Notes: generated by a model from the letters alone, not told the origin. DNA of 64,000 nt from Rhodovastum atsumiense (GCA_026225115.1 JAMFSE010000031.1:17897-81896); one strand, 5' to 3'. Positions 1 through 9,185 are shown, numbered from the stretch's first letter. Numbers and translations: made by a program.

Positions 1-207
1 GTTTTGATAGGCCCAGCCCATATCGGTTTGCGAGGCGGCATCGCCCTTGCCGTTTGGACCAGGCGTGCCGGCTTCCTGCCAGACCAGAATGGCGCCAGTG
101 ACGTTGCCGGCTTTGAAATCCGCCGCGCCGTCATCGGCCGGGCCGGCGAGCGCCGGGACCGTTGCGAACAGCCAGAGCAGAGCAGTCAAACATCCGAAAC
201 GCCGCAT
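1..207 (-). CDS. Secreted Sel1/TPR-like repeat protein, N-terminal part only
   Basis: The gene runs off the left edge of the window, so only the first 69 codons are visible. It starts at ATG 207 after a good ribosome site (GAGGAAAA). The first ~21 residues form a signal peptide: two arginines, a leucine/alanine-rich core and an ALAG cleavage site. The mature start has the Ala-x2-Phe-x-Ala-Gly-x4-Ala spacing and the later Gly-Trp-Ala-Tyr typical of Sel1-like repeats, so this is probably a periplasmic or exported Sel1-repeat protein. It lies 16 bp downstream of the ABC transporter ATPase gene on the same strand and may be the last gene of that operon. The function cannot be told from this fragment. 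The signal peptide is secure; the family is moderately sure. Confidence 0.6.
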   Translation of the reverse strand, partial: MRRFGCLTALLWLFATVPALAGPADDGAADFKAGNVTGAILVWQEAGTPGPNGKGDAASQTDMGWAYQN

Positions 208-223
208 CAGATTTTCCTCAGGT

Positions 224-1543
224 TTAGTCCTCGTCTTCTTCGTCTTCCTCAAGGCTGAATTGCTGGGCTTCCTCATCGTATTCGTAAAGCTCCGCATAGC
301 GGCCCCAGGAGATGACGGTGCGCAGGGTCTCCTCCGCGTATTCGGGCGACATGTGGTCTTCCAGCTCGTCGCGGAAGCGGACGGATGAGGCGCGGTGGTT
401 CCAGCGCTCGTCAAGCACCTTGCGGATTTCGGCGGCGAGGGGAACATGCGCGAGCAGGATTTTCGCGAAAATTTCCTTGCGCTCCTCGGTCTCCGCGTCG
501 ACGAATTTGCGGCCGGCATCGGTGATGTGCAGATCGCCTTCCTCGAGCAGCGCGAAGCCCAGCATGCTGAGCGTCTCGCCGAGTGGCAGCAGTTCGTCGG
601 CCTCGTATTGCAACGCCGCCGCCAGCGCCGGGAGATCGGCATGGCCGTCATAGGGCGGGCCTTCGAGGGTCTCCAGCAGGCCGGCCATGATGTTGGTGCT
701 GATGGGGTGCAGCTTGGTGGCGAACCCGGTGGCCGGCGTCATCGGCTGGGCGGTCGGCGCCTTGCGGCGTGTCATGATACCGTAGATGTCGTCCACCATC
801 TGCCGGAAGGCCGGATCGAAACGGTTGCGCGGATGCGCGAAGGGGACTTTCAGTTCCTGCGCGACGCGGCCGGGGTTGGAGGAGAACACCAGGATGCGGT
901 CGCACATCAGCACCGCTTCCTCGATGTTATGCGTCACCATCATGATGGATTTGACCGGGAGTTTTTTTTCCATCCAAAGGTCGATGAGGTCGGTACGTAG
1001 CGTCTCGGCGGTCAGCACGTCCAGCGCCGAGAACGGCTCATCCATCAGCAGCAGATCCGGATGCACGACGAGGGCGCGGGCGAGGCCCACGCGCTGGCGC
1101 ATGCCGCCGGAGAGTTCCTTCGGATAGGCGGTGTCGTAGCCGCCGAGGCCGATGAGATCGATGGCGGATTCGGTACGTTCCTCGCGCTCGGCTTTTTTGA
1201 CCCCCTGCGCCTCGAGGCCGATTTCGACATTTTCCTGCACGGTCAGCCAGGGGAACAGCGCAAAACTCTGGAACACCATGGCGACGCCAGGGGCCGGGCC
1301 GGTCAGCGGGACGCCGCGCCACATGACCTCGCCGGAGGTGGGCTTCAGCAGGCCGGAGACGATGCGCAGCAAGGTGGATTTGCCGGAGCCCGAGCGGCCG
1401 AGCAGGCCGACGATCTCACCGGCCTGCAGGGTCAGGTTGACGTCGTCCAGGACGATCAGATCGGTGCTGGCGTCCTTGTGATAGGCCTGCCGGCAATTGC
1501 GAACGCTGACGAGCGGGGCGGCGATGTTGGTAACCTGGTCCAT
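224..1543 (-). CDS. Nitrate/sulfonate-type ABC transporter ATP-binding protein with C-terminal AAA-associated domain
   Basis: Cytoplasmic ATPase of a NitT/TauT-type importer (439 residues). The nucleotide-binding domain fills about residues 10-255: Walker A GRSGSGKST at 49-57, Q-loop Q92, signature LSGGMRQR at 144-151, Walker B LLLMDEP at 164-170 and H-loop His205. The ~180-residue tail is the AAA-associated C-terminal extension found on a subset of these ATPases; it ends in a very acidic stretch. It follows the double permease gene by 78 bp on the same strand and is followed by a secreted Sel1-like gene. No substrate-binding protein is visible, so the substrate (nitrate, taurine, bicarbonate or another) is not determined. 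The ATG at 1543 has a GGGGA ribosome site. Confidence 0.9.
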   Translation of the reverse strand: MDQVTNIAAPLVSVRNCRQAYHKDASTDLIVLDDVNLTLQAGEIVGLLGRSGSGKSTLLRIVSGLLKPTSGEVMWRGVPLTGPAPGVAMVFQSFALFPWLTVQENVEIGLEAQGVKKAEREERTESAIDLIGLGGYDTAYPKELSGGMRQRVGLARALVVHPDLLLMDEPFSALDVLTAETLRTDLIDLWMEKKLPVKSIMMVTHNIEEAVLMCDRILVFSSNPGRVAQELKVPFAHPRNRFDPAFRQMVDDIYGIMTRRKAPTAQPMTPATGFATKLHPISTNIMAGLLETLEGPPYDGHADLPALAAALQYEADELLPLGETLSMLGFALLEEGDLHITDAGRKFVDAETEERKEIFAKILLAHVPLAAEIRKVLDERWNHRASSVRFRDELEDHMSPEYAEETLRTVISWGRYAELYEYDEEAQQFSLEEDEEDED

Positions 1544-1621
1544 TTTTCTTTCCCCTTATATCTTGCGATCAATTCATTGGTTTGGCTTGAACCTGACGGT
1601 TCACTCCAAGCCAATATTGAT

Positions 1622-3352
1622 CTAACCCAGCGTCGTGCGGCGCGAAGCATAGGCGTATAGCGGCCGCCAGAGAACCCGGTTGGTCGCGATCACGAAAGCC
1701 GACATCACGGCGACGCCGAGCACGATTTTCGGCGTGTCGCCCGCGGTCGTCGCCTGCGCGATATAGGCGCCGAGCCCCTGCGCGTGCAGATTGGTTTTAC
1801 CCCAGCTCGCCACCTCAGCGACAATGGAAGCATTCCAGGCGCCGCCGCTGGCGGTGATGGCGCCGGTGACGAAATAGGGCAGGATGCCGGGGATCATTAC
1901 CCGCCGCCAGCGCAGGAACCCGCGAATGCGGAAATTCGCCACCGCTTCGCGCATGTCACCCGGGAAGGCGGCGGCGCCGGCGATGACGTTGAACAGGATG
2001 TACCATTGCGTGCCGATCAGCATCAGCGGCGTCAGCCAGATATTCGGGCTGACATGGAAATACACGATCGCGACGACGACAGGCGGGAACAGCAGGTTTG
2101 CCGGAAATGCCGCCAGGAATTGCGCGATTGGCTGCACCACCCGCGTGGCCTTTGGGCGCAGGCCGATCCATACACCGATCGGCACCCAGATTAAGGCGGC
2201 AATCGTCATCAGCACCGTCACGCGGATCATCGTGTAGCAGCCCATCAGCAACGCCTGCCCAAGGTCGCTCCAATGCAGGGAGCCGGAGATGAAGCCGATG
2301 ATCCGCCATAGCGCGTAGCAGGCGACCGCGGCGATGATGGCGTACCAGATCGCGTCGATGACGCGCGACGGCTTGCGGTTCTCATCCACCTGCACGGAAG
2401 CGCCGGCGCCGAGGCGCAAACGGAAGATGTTGCCGACGAGCTCGCCGGCCGTGTCGAAGATCGCCTGAAAAACCCGGGTCTGGCGGATCAGCTTCAGCAT
2501 CCAGGGATCGGGCGTGGCGGTGGATGCGGTGGTCTCGAAACGGAACTTTCCGGACCAGGCGACCAGCGGGCGGAACAGCAACTGGTCGTAGAGGATGATC
2601 ACGATCAACATCGCCAGGATGGCGTAGAAAATCGCCAGCAGATTTTTCTGTGCCAGCGCCATTGCCACGTAGGAGCCGATGCCGGGCAGCGCGAAGCTGG
2701 TATTGCCGACGGTGATCGCCTCGGACGCCACCACGAAGAACCAGCCGCCGGACATGGACAGCATGGTGTTCCAGACCAGGCCCGGCATGGCGAAGGGCAC
2801 GTCGAGGCGCCAGAATTTCTGCCAGGCCGAGAGCCGGAAGGATTTCGAGGCTTCCACCAGATCTGCGGGGAGCGTGGTCAGCGACTGGTAGAAGCTGAAC
2901 GCCATGTTCCAGGCCTGGCTGGTGAAGATGGCGAAGATACAGGCGAGCTCGGCGCCAAAAACCCGGCCGGGAAAAAGATTCAGGAAGAACACGACGGTGA
3001 AGGACAGGAATCCTAAAATCGGCACCGACTGCAGGATGTCGAGAATGGGGATCAGGATCAGCCCGGCGCGGCGGCTTTTGGCCGCAAGGGTGGCGAAGGT
3101 GAAGGTGAAGAACAGCGATGCGAAGAGGGCTGCGAACATGCGGGCGGTGGTGCGCAGCGCATAGGCCGGCAGATAGGCCGGGTTAAGATGGATGGTGGTG
3201 GCTTGGCTGCTCAGCAGCGGCGTGAACAAGGTGCTGCGCCCGACATCGACCAGGCCGATGAGCAGCCCCATGACCAGGAGCATGGCGATGCCGTCCCAGC
3301 GATTGGGCATGCGGCGGCCCGAAGCCAGTGCGGGAGCTGCAAAACTGGGCAT
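1622..3352 (-). CDS. ABC transporter permease with two fused inner-membrane domains
   Basis: A 576-residue permease in which two BPD_transp_1 domains are fused in tandem, so one chain could supply both transmembrane halves of the importer. The first half carries the cytoplasmic coupling (EAA-like) loop around LVEASKSFRLSAWQKFWRL, and the second has the matching loop around ANFRIRGFLRWRRVMIPG. Each half has about six hydrophobic segments. This layout is known from NitT/TauT-type transporters that have the extended ATPase encoded next door. It is the first gene of a leftward unit with the ATPase. The ATG at 3352 is used; an in-frame ATG 14 codons later is possible because no strong ribosome site decides between them. 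The substrate is unknown. Confidence 0.88.
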   Translation of the reverse strand: MPSFAAPALASGRRMPNRWDGIAMLLVMGLLIGLVDVGRSTLFTPLLSSQATTIHLNPAYLPAYALRTTARMFAALFASLFFTFTFATLAAKSRRAGLILIPILDILQSVPILGFLSFTVVFFLNLFPGRVFGAELACIFAIFTSQAWNMAFSFYQSLTTLPADLVEASKSFRLSAWQKFWRLDVPFAMPGLVWNTMLSMSGGWFFVVASEAITVGNTSFALPGIGSYVAMALAQKNLLAIFYAILAMLIVIILYDQLLFRPLVAWSGKFRFETTASTATPDPWMLKLIRQTRVFQAIFDTAGELVGNIFRLRLGAGASVQVDENRKPSRVIDAIWYAIIAAVACYALWRIIGFISGSLHWSDLGQALLMGCYTMIRVTVLMTIAALIWVPIGVWIGLRPKATRVVQPIAQFLAAFPANLLFPPVVVAIVYFHVSPNIWLTPLMLIGTQWYILFNVIAGAAAFPGDMREAVANFRIRGFLRWRRVMIPGILPYFVTGAITASGGAWNASIVAEVASWGKTNLHAQGLGAYIAQATTAGDTPKIVLGVAVMSAFVIATNRVLWRPLYAYASRRTTLG

Positions 3353-3476
3353 GAGGTCACCTAAAGTTCGGGGAGGAGTTGCAACCCGCCCTTAGCCTAG
3401 GCAACGCGGCCTGTCACCCCGCCGAAATATTGCGGTTTTGTGACTGACAGAGGCGGTTCAAAATGCGCTAGGCCGA

Positions 3477-3561
3477 GTCAGCTGGCGTGTTTTTCGAGAA
3501 CCGGAGCGGAGCGGCCTACAGGCCGCGAGCACCGGAAGCGCAGAAAACCGCGCCAGCTGAC
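3477..3561. repeat. Short copy (A) of the GC-rich palindromic repeat, family 2
   Basis: An 85 bp imperfect palindrome in the gap before dut. The outer arms GTCAGCTGGCG (3477-3487) and CGCCAGCTGAC (3551-3561) match perfectly. Between them lies a core shared, in inverted orientation, with the copies at 46131-46273 and 47590-47733: TTTTC/GAAAA, the CCGGAGCGGAGCGG run and a GGCC..GGCC tip. The arms differ from those of the other copies but still pair with each other. Role unknown; it could act as a terminator or RNA-stabilising hairpin for dut, which ends at 3588. Confidence 0.75.
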
Positions 3562-3587
3562 CAGCATAGTCGCGTTTTCACCAGCCT

Positions 3588-4037
3588 CTAACGGCCCGTG
3601 CTGCCAAAGCCTCCGGCGCCGCGCTCGGTTTCGTCGAGGTTTTCGACCTCGGTCCAGGCGGCGTGGATGACCGGCGCCAACACAGCCTGGGCAATGCGCA
3701 TGCCGCGGGTGACGGTAAAAATCTCTTCGCTGGCGTTGAGAAGGATTACCTGGATCTCGCCGCGGTAATCCTCGTCGATGGTGCCGGGCGTGTTCGGCAG
3801 GGTAATCCCGTTCTTCAGGGCCAGGCCCGAGCGCGGGCGGATTTGCAGTTCGAAGCCGGTGGGCAGTGCGATGGCGATGCCGGTCGGGATCAGGACGCGG
3901 CCGGCGGGCAGGATGCGAACCGGCTTGTCCACGGCGGCCAGCAAATCCATGCCCGCGGCGCCGAGGGAAGCGTAGCTCGGCAGCGGCAGATCGGCACCAT
4001 GCGGCAGCCGGCGGATATGAACTTCAACAGTGCTCAT
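3588..4037 (-). CDS. dut: dUTP diphosphatase
   Basis: Hydrolyses dUTP to dUMP and pyrophosphate, keeping uracil out of DNA and supplying the thymidylate precursor; a soluble homotrimer. All five trimeric dUTPase motifs are present: [34 protein letters not shown] and the C-terminal [10 protein letters not shown] arm that closes over the active site. At 149 residues it is the normal length. Its ATG overlaps the coaBC stop (ATGA), so it is translated as the second gene of the coaBC-dut pair, a common bacterial arrangement. Confidence 0.97.
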   Translation of the reverse strand: MSTVEVHIRRLPHGADLPLPSYASLGAAGMDLLAAVDKPVRILPAGRVLIPTGIAIALPTGFELQIRPRSGLALKNGITLPNTPGTIDEDYRGEIQVILLNASEEIFTVTRGMRIAQAVLAPVIHAAWTEVENLDETERGAGGFGSTGR

Positions 4038-5254
4038 TTAAATTGCTCCGCAATGCGAACCGCCAGTTTCCTCGCGAGTTCCTGTTTATCCATCAGCGGC
4101 CAGTGCTCCGCACCGCTCGCCGTTATCAATGTCACCTGGTTGTCGGCACCCCCCATGATGCCGGTGCCGCCGACATTGTTGGCGACAATCCAGTCGCAGC
4201 CTTTGCCCGCCAGCTTGGCAGCGGCATTGGACTCCAGATCCTGGGTCTCGGCGGCGAACCCCACCACCAGCTTTGGCCGCAGGGGGCCGGGCGCGGAGAG
4301 GCGGCGTAGAATATCCGGGTTTTCAGTCAGCTGCAGGGCAGGGGGGCCTTTGCCGGTTTTCTTTATTTTATGCGGCGCTTGCGCCTCGGCGCGCCAATCC
4401 GCCACCGCCGCCGCGCAGACCGCTATATCGGCGGGCAATGCCGCCTCGACCGCCGCCAGCATTTCCGCCGCCGTCTCCACATGCACGGCGGCAACGCTCA
4501 GCGGGTCCGGGATCGCGACCGGGCCGGTCACCAGGGTTACTTTCGCGCCCAGAGTGGCGAGCGCCAGGGCGATCGCGTGCCCTTGTTTGCCGGAGCTGCG
4601 ATTGCCGAGATAGCGCACCGGGTCGATCGGCTCATGGGTGGGGCCGCTGGTGACGATGGCATGCGAGCCCGCAAGCGGCCCTCCGGCGCCGAGCGCCTGG
4701 GCAATTGCGGCCAGGATCACCGGCGGTTCGGCCAGCCGGCCGGGGCCGAATTCGCCGCAGGCCATCGGGCCTTCATCCGGCTGCACGATCAGCACGCCGC
4801 GCGCCTGCAAACTGGCCAGGTTCGCCTGGGTGGCGGCATGCTGCCACATGCGCAGATTCATGGCGGGCGCCACCAGCACGCGTTTGTCGGTCGCCAGCAG
4901 CAAGGTGGTCGCAAGGTCACTGGCGAGCCCGGCGGTCATCTTCGCCAGGATATCGGCGCTGGCCGGCGCCACCACCACCAGATCGGCGGCGCGCGACAAT
5001 TCGATATGTCCCATCTCGCTCTCATCGGTCAGCGAAAACAGGTCGGTGTAGACTTTTTGCCCCGAGAGCGCCTGCAGCGATAGCGGCGTGACGAATTCGG
5101 CGCCGGCTTTCGTCAGCACACAGGTGACGCCGCAGCCGGCTTTGCTCAGCAGCCGGATCAGTTCCAGGGCCTTATACGCGGCGATACCGCCCGAGACGAT
5201 CAATAGAACGCGTTTGGCGCTAAGCCTGCGATCGTGTGAGGTAGAGCCGTTCAC
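4034..5254 (-). CDS. coaBC: Bifunctional phosphopantothenoylcysteine decarboxylase / phosphopantothenate-cysteine ligase
   Basis: Makes 4'-phosphopantetheine in coenzyme A synthesis. The N-terminal CoaC flavoprotein half shows SGGIAAYKA, the PAMNLRMW substrate motif and GPMACGE with the active-site Cys. The C-terminal CoaB half has [21 protein letters not shown], the KIKK loop and NPDIL. The length (406 residues) is typical. It lies 40 bp after ubiE and overlaps dut by four bases. In many alphaproteobacteria ubiB sits between ubiE and coaBC; here it is absent. Confidence 0.97.
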   Translation of the reverse strand: MNGSTSHDRRLSAKRVLLIVSGGIAAYKALELIRLLSKAGCGVTCVLTKAGAEFVTPLSLQALSGQKVYTDLFSLTDESEMGHIELSRAADLVVVAPASADILAKMTAGLASDLATTLLLATDKRVLVAPAMNLRMWQHAATQANLASLQARGVLIVQPDEGPMACGEFGPGRLAEPPVILAAIAQALGAGGPLAGSHAIVTSGPTHEPIDPVRYLGNRSSGKQGHAIALALATLGAKVTLVTGPVAIPDPLSVAAVHVETAAEMLAAVEAALPADIAVCAAAVADWRAEAQAPHKIKKTGKGPPALQLTENPDILRRLSAPGPLRPKLVVGFAAETQDLESNAAAKLAGKGCDWIVANNVGGTGIMGGADNQVTLITASGAEHWPLMDKQELARKLAVRIAEQFK

Positions 5255-5294
5255 GTTCCCACCTCACACGTGAATCGCCCGCTCAAATAACGGC

Positions 5295-6059
5295 TCACAG
5301 CCGCCAGCCCTGGTGAATGGCGGCGATGCCTCCGGACAGATTGCGTACCGTTACCTTCTCCAGCCCAGCCGCCCGCATCATGGCCGCCAGCGCCTCCTGG
5401 TCCGGAAACATGCGGATGCTCTCGGCAAGATATTGATAGCTCGCCTCATCCTTCGCCACCATCTGGCCGATCCGCGGCATCGCCTTGAAGGACCAGGCGT
5501 CATAGAGTTTCTCGAAGGCGGAGACTTGCAGCTTGGAGAATTCCAGGCAGAGGAATTTGCCGCCCGGCCGCAGCACCCGCCGCGCCTCGGCCAGCACGCG
5601 GTCCTTGTTCGTGCAGTTGCGCAGGCCAAAGGCGATCGACACACGATCGACGGCGCCATCGGGCAAAGGCAGCGCCTCCGCATCCGTCACCAGCAGCGCC
5701 ACATCGGCGATCTGCCCGGCGGTGATCATCCGGTCGCGTCCGACGCTCAGCATCGAGAAATTGATATCGGATAAAATCACCGGACCGCCGCCGCGCTGCA
5801 GCCAGCCGGCGCTGATGTCCCCGGTGCCGCCCGCCAGATCCAGCAAACTGCGGTTGGGCAGCGGCCCCAAGGCCTCGATGAAATCGCGCTTCCAAAGCCG
5901 GTGCACGCCCAGCGACATCAGATCGTTCATCACATCGTATTTGCCGGCGACGCTGTCGAACACGTCGCGCACCAACCGGCGTTTCTGCTCCCGCTCGACG
6001 GTCTGGAAGCCGAAATCGACGCTCTCATCCGCGCCGCTGGAGGGGTTGCCGCTGTTCAT
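5295..6059 (-). CDS. ubiE: Ubiquinone/menaquinone C-methyltransferase UbiE
   Basis: SAM-dependent C-methyltransferase of quinone synthesis, most likely ubiquinone in this group. The start is taken as ATG 6059, giving 254 residues. The frame stays open upstream to 6593 but that part is antisense to mutM and non-homologous. Family marks are FDSVAGKYDVMNDLMS near the N-terminus, the SAM motif DLAGGTGDIS, FGLRNCTNKDRVLAEARRVL and the EFSK segment. It is divergent from mutM with 25 bp between the starts, and is first in a leftward unit with coaBC and dut. Confidence 0.95.
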   Translation of the reverse strand: MNSGNPSSGADESVDFGFQTVEREQKRRLVRDVFDSVAGKYDVMNDLMSLGVHRLWKRDFIEALGPLPNRSLLDLAGGTGDISAGWLQRGGGPVILSDINFSMLSVGRDRMITAGQIADVALLVTDAEALPLPDGAVDRVSIAFGLRNCTNKDRVLAEARRVLRPGGKFLCLEFSKLQVSAFEKLYDAWSFKAMPRIGQMVAKDEASYQYLAESIRMFPDQEALAAMMRAAGLEKVTVRNLSGGIAAIHQGWRL

Positions 6060-6084
6060 GAACCTTCTATAGCCTGGATTGCCA

Positions 6085-6912
6085 ATGCCGGAACTCCCCG
6101 AAGTTGAAACTGTGATGCGCGGCCTCGACGGGCATCTAACCCGCCGCGTCATCACGCGCGCCACACTCCATCGGCCCGATCTGCGCTGGGCTATCCCGCC
6201 GGCGCTGCCGGAAGTCCTCACCGGCGCTACGGTCCTCGGCTTTCGCCGCCGCGGCAAATATTTCTTTATGCGGCTCAACTCCGGCATCTCGATGCTGGTC
6301 CATCTCGGCATGTCGGGCCGTATGGTCATCGGCGCGGCGTTCGCCTTGCATGAACATCTGACCCTGGAGACCGATGACGGCGGCCGGGTCGGTTTTGTCG
6401 ATCCACGGCGATTCGGCGCCCTGGACCTGATCGCAACCGCGGACGAGGAGCGCCACAAGCTCATCGCCGGCATGGGACCGGAACCGCTCAGCAACCATTT
6501 CTCCGGCCCGGTGCTGCTGGCGGCCCTGGCGGCCAAGTCCAGCCCGATCAAATCGGTCCTACTGGACCAGCGGATCGTCGCCGGGATCGGCAATATCTAT
6601 GCCAGCGAGGCCTTGTTCCGTGCCAAAATCAGCCCCCGCCGGCAGGCCCGCACGCTTGGGTCCGCCCGGGTTGAGCGGCTGGTCCCGGCCATTAAGGCGA
6701 CCCTGACCGAGGCGATCGCCGCCGGCGGTTCCTCCCTGCGGGATTATGTGCAGCCCAGCGGCGAACTTGGCTATTTTCAGCACGCCTGGAAGGTCTATGA
6801 CCGGACAGGCCAGCCCTGTGAGCGCTGTCCCGGCGCGCCCGGCTGCGCCGGTATCAGGCGGCTCGTGCAAACCGGCCGGGCTTCGTTCTATTGTCCGCTC
6901 ACGCAACGGTAG
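6085..6912 (+). CDS. mutM: Formamidopyrimidine-DNA glycosylase
   Basis: Excises oxidised purines (8-oxoguanine, FapyG) and nicks the abasic site. The mature N-terminus must be proline, so the start is ATG 6085 (MPELPEVETV) rather than TTG 6079. Pro2, Glu3, Glu6 and the catalytic-loop lysine in RRRGKYFF are present, as is the helix-two-turn-helix region around GIGNIYASEALF. The C-terminal zinc finger is atypical: cysteines lie at 245, 248, 254 and 270, and the expected last cysteine is Thr273 (YCPLTQR), so Cys254 may complete the site. Length is 275 residues. It is followed by rpsT, as in many alphaproteobacteria. Confidence 0.95.
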   Translation: MPELPEVETVMRGLDGHLTRRVITRATLHRPDLRWAIPPALPEVLTGATVLGFRRRGKYFFMRLNSGISMLVHLGMSGRMVIGAAFALHEHLTLETDDGGRVGFVDPRRFGALDLIATADEERHKLIAGMGPEPLSNHFSGPVLLAALAAKSSPIKSVLLDQRIVAGIGNIYASEALFRAKISPRRQARTLGSARVERLVPAIKATLTEAIAAGGSSLRDYVQPSGELGYFQHAWKVYDRTGQPCERCPGAPGCAGIRRLVQTGRASFYCPLTQR

Positions 6913-6933
6913 GCAGCTATACTGAGCCTAGCC

Positions 6934-6962
6934 TTGACGGCGCCTGCGGGCGCGTCTAGACC
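6934..6962 (+). promoter_or_regulatory. Candidate sigma70 promoter for rpsT
   Basis: TTGACG (6934-6939), 17 bp, then TAGACC (6957-6962), 40 bp before the rpsT start and beyond the mutM stop. Spacing and -35 match are good, the -10 match is partial. Confidence 0.45.
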
Positions 6963-7001
6963 GCGCCCTCCTTTCATCAGCGACTTTTTCGGCGGAACCC
7001 T

Positions 7002-7271
7002 ATGGCGAATATTGCATCAGCGCAGAAGCGCATCCGGCAGACAGTTAAGCGCACGGCGCGCAACAAGGCGCGCAAGTCGCGCGTTCATGGCGCCATTCGC
7101 AAAATCGAAGAGGCCGTGGCGAGCGGCGACAAGGCCGCGGCGCAGGCCGCCTTCATCGCCGGTCAGCCGGAGCTGCAGCGCGCCGTGACCAAAGGCGTGC
7201 TCAAGGCTAACGCCGTGTCACGTAAGCTTTCACGCCTCTCCGCCCGCGTTAAGGCCGTTCAGGCCGCCTGA
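7002..7271 (+). CDS. rpsT: 30S ribosomal protein S20
   Basis: Small ribosomal subunit protein that binds 16S rRNA early in assembly. The 89-residue, very basic helical sequence begins [14 protein letters not shown] and contains the family stretch [15 protein letters not shown]; [19 protein letters not shown] near the C-terminus is also typical. It sits between mutM and dnaA, the usual alphaproteobacterial neighbourhood, with its own likely promoter and a strong terminator at 7321-7367. Confidence 0.97.
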   Translation: MANIASAQKRIRQTVKRTARNKARKSRVHGAIRKIEEAVASGDKAAAQAAFIAGQPELQRAVTKGVLKANAVSRKLSRLSARVKAVQAA

Positions 7272-7320
7272 GCTTCCGCCGGGCTTCGCGCCCGGAACGA
7301 TACCAATATTGAATGATAGT

Positions 7321-7367
7321 AATGGCGCTGACGTTCCAGATCATGGGACAAGTCAGCGCCATTTTTA
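7321..7367 (+). terminator. Rho-independent terminator after rpsT
   Basis: A perfect 12 bp stem, AATGGCGCTGAC (7321-7332) with GTCAGCGCCATT (7352-7363), a 19-base loop and a T run (7362-7366). It is 50 bp after the rpsT stop. A smaller stem, CCGGGC/GCCCGG (7279-7295), precedes it. Confidence 0.85.
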
Positions 7368-7742
7368 ATTTTGGGTTGCACCTGGATTTGAACGTTAATA
7401 TTGACCCCCGTATCCCTGGTCCAGGCCAGCCGCATCCGGCTAACATTGACCCTCACGAATAAATTAGGCGCACCGAATCCGTCTGAATTTACTGCTTATT
7501 CCATCCGCGTCAGTGGCTTGCTGATGGAGTCGCAGAAATTGAATGCTTGCACCCGCAGGTCATCCTGACTTAAAGACGACAGCTTACAATATTCATCTGG
7601 AAATCATCCTGACCCCGTTAATGCGATCCACTTTTCTAGATCTGCGTGAAGGGGAAAAGGGCTTGATAAACTTGGATGTGGGTGGGCTGGAGTGGCGCTG
7701 GGAATGAATTTTGGAGTCAATTCTGCACGGGAAAACGAAGCC
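7368..7742. other. 375 bp non-coding stretch upstream of dnaA
   Basis: No convincing gene. Three similar short motifs recur: AATATTGACCC (~7398), AACATTGACCC (~7443) and CATCCTGACCCC (~7606), all on the plus strand. They could be worn ends of an insertion sequence or regulator sites for dnaA. No cluster of DnaA boxes (TTATCCACA) was seen, so this is not an obvious replication origin. Confidence 0.4.
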
Positions 7743-9185
7743 ATGACCCGTTCCATAAGCGACTCTGCGCATGACGGAAATCTTGCCAATCAATGGGCAT
7801 CCGTTCGCGCCAAACTGCAGCAGGAAGTCGGCGACGTTGAGTATCGCACCTGGTTGAAGCAGGTCGCACTCGGCGGCCTGAACGGCGACGAGCTACTGCT
7901 GATGCTGCCGACGCGCTTTCTGCGGGACTGGGTGAGCAAGGAATACGGCGCGTTGATCGTCGCTATCTGGCAGGCGGAAAACCCGGCGATCCGCGGCGTG
8001 GAAATTCGTGCGCAACCCTCGCGCGGAACCGCGCCGAATCTGGCCGAGCCGGTCATGCCAGCAGCCAACGGCCACGCGGCGCCGTCGCTTAATGGCCGTG
8101 CAGAATTTTCGCTAGAATCACGCGCGCCGCGCACCGAACAACGCGCCGATCTACCGCCCCCGCTCGACCAACGATTTACCTTCGATACATTTGTTGTAGG
8201 TAAACCCAACGAGTTTGCCTATGCCTGCGCCAGGCGCGTGGCGGAATCGCCGGCGATCCAGGGTTTTAATCCGTTGTTTCTGTATGGCGGCGTCGGGCTT
8301 GGTAAAACCCATCTGATGCATGCCATCGCCTGGGAGTTGTCGTCGCGGTCGCGTGGCAACAAGGCCGTGACCGTGGCTTATATGTCGGCCGAAAAATTCA
8401 TGTATCGTTTCATTAACGCATTGAGAAATCAATCGACACTGGAGTTCAAAAACGAACTGCGCAGCGTCGACGTGCTGATGATCGACGATCTGCAATTCCT
8501 GATCGGCAAGGACAACACCCAGGAAGAGTTTTTTCATACCTTCAACGCGCTGGTCGACGCCGGCAAGCAGATTGTTATTTCTGCTGACAAGTCGCCATCC
8601 GATCTTTCCGGGCTGGAAGACCGCCTGCGCACGCGGCTTGGTTGCGGCATGGTCGCCGACCTGCACGCGACCACGTACGAGCTCCGCATCTCGATTCTGG
8701 AGGCGAAGGCCAATCGCGCCGGTGTTGAAGTGCCGGCGAAAGTGATGGAATTTCTGGCGCATAAAATCACCTCCAACATCCGTGAGCTGGAGGGCGCGCT
8801 GAACCGGCTGGTCGCGCATGCAAACCTGTTCGACCGCCAGGTGACGCTGGAGACTGCGCATGAAGTACTGCACGATGTGCTGCGCGCGTTCGACCGCCGG
8901 ATCACCATCCAGGAAATCCAGAAACGCGTCGCCGAGCATTGGAACATTCGCATCGCGGAGATGTCCTCGGCGCGGCGTTCGCGCAACATCGCGCGACCGC
9001 GCCAGGTTGCTATGTATCTCGCCAAGCAACTGACCAGCAAAAGCCTGCCCGATATCGGCCGCCATTTCGGCGACCGCGACCACACCACCGTCATGCACGC
9101 GGTCGCCCGTGTCACCGCGCTGATGACCACGGATGCTGCGTTCGCGGAAGACGTGGAGTTGCTCCGCAGAATGCTGGAGTCTTAG
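7743..9185 (+). CDS. dnaA: Chromosomal replication initiator DnaA
   Basis: AAA+ ATPase that binds DnaA boxes and opens the origin. Counted from ATG 7743 it has 480 residues: N-terminal domain I (NQWASVRAKLQQEVGDVEYRTWLK), a variable linker, then the ATPase with Walker A GGVGLGKTH near residue 182, Walker B LMIDDLQF and the sensor region. The C-terminal DNA-binding domain carries the DnaA signature, RPRQVAMYLAKQLT followed by DIGRHFGDRDHTTVMHA. Upstream in-frame starts at 7692 (GTG) and 7704 (ATG) are possible; none has a strong ribosome site, and 7743 fits domain I best. Its stop overlaps a convergent pseudogene. It stands alone, without dnaN next to it. Confidence 0.96.
   Translation: MTRSISDSAHDGNLANQWASVRAKLQQEVGDVEYRTWLKQVALGGLNGDELLLMLPTRFLRDWVSKEYGALIVAIWQAENPAIRGVEIRAQPSRGTAPNLAEPVMPAANGHAAPSLNGRAEFSLESRAPRTEQRADLPPPLDQRFTFDTFVVGKPNEFAYACARRVAESPAIQGFNPLFLYGGVGLGKTHLMHAIAWELSSRSRGNKAVTVAYMSAEKFMYRFINALRNQSTLEFKNELRSVDVLMIDDLQFLIGKDNTQEEFFHTFNALVDAGKQIVISADKSPSDLSGLEDRLRTRLGCGMVADLHATTYELRISILEAKANRAGVEVPAKVMEFLAHKITSNIRELEGALNRLVAHANLFDRQVTLETAHEVLHDVLRAFDRRITIQEIQKRVAEHWNIRIAEMSSARRSRNIARPRQVAMYLAKQLTSKSLPDIGRHFGDRDHTTVMHAVARVTALMTTDAAFAEDVELLRRMLES

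Noticed and set aside
6060..6593. A 178-residue N-terminal extension of the UbiE reading frame
   Set aside because: It lies antisense to mutM and has no UbiE homology; the normal UbiE N-terminus starts at 6059.
7272..7742. Chromosome replication origin next to dnaA
   Set aside because: No cluster of DnaA boxes or AT-rich unwinding element was seen, and in alphaproteobacteria the origin is usually near hemE.
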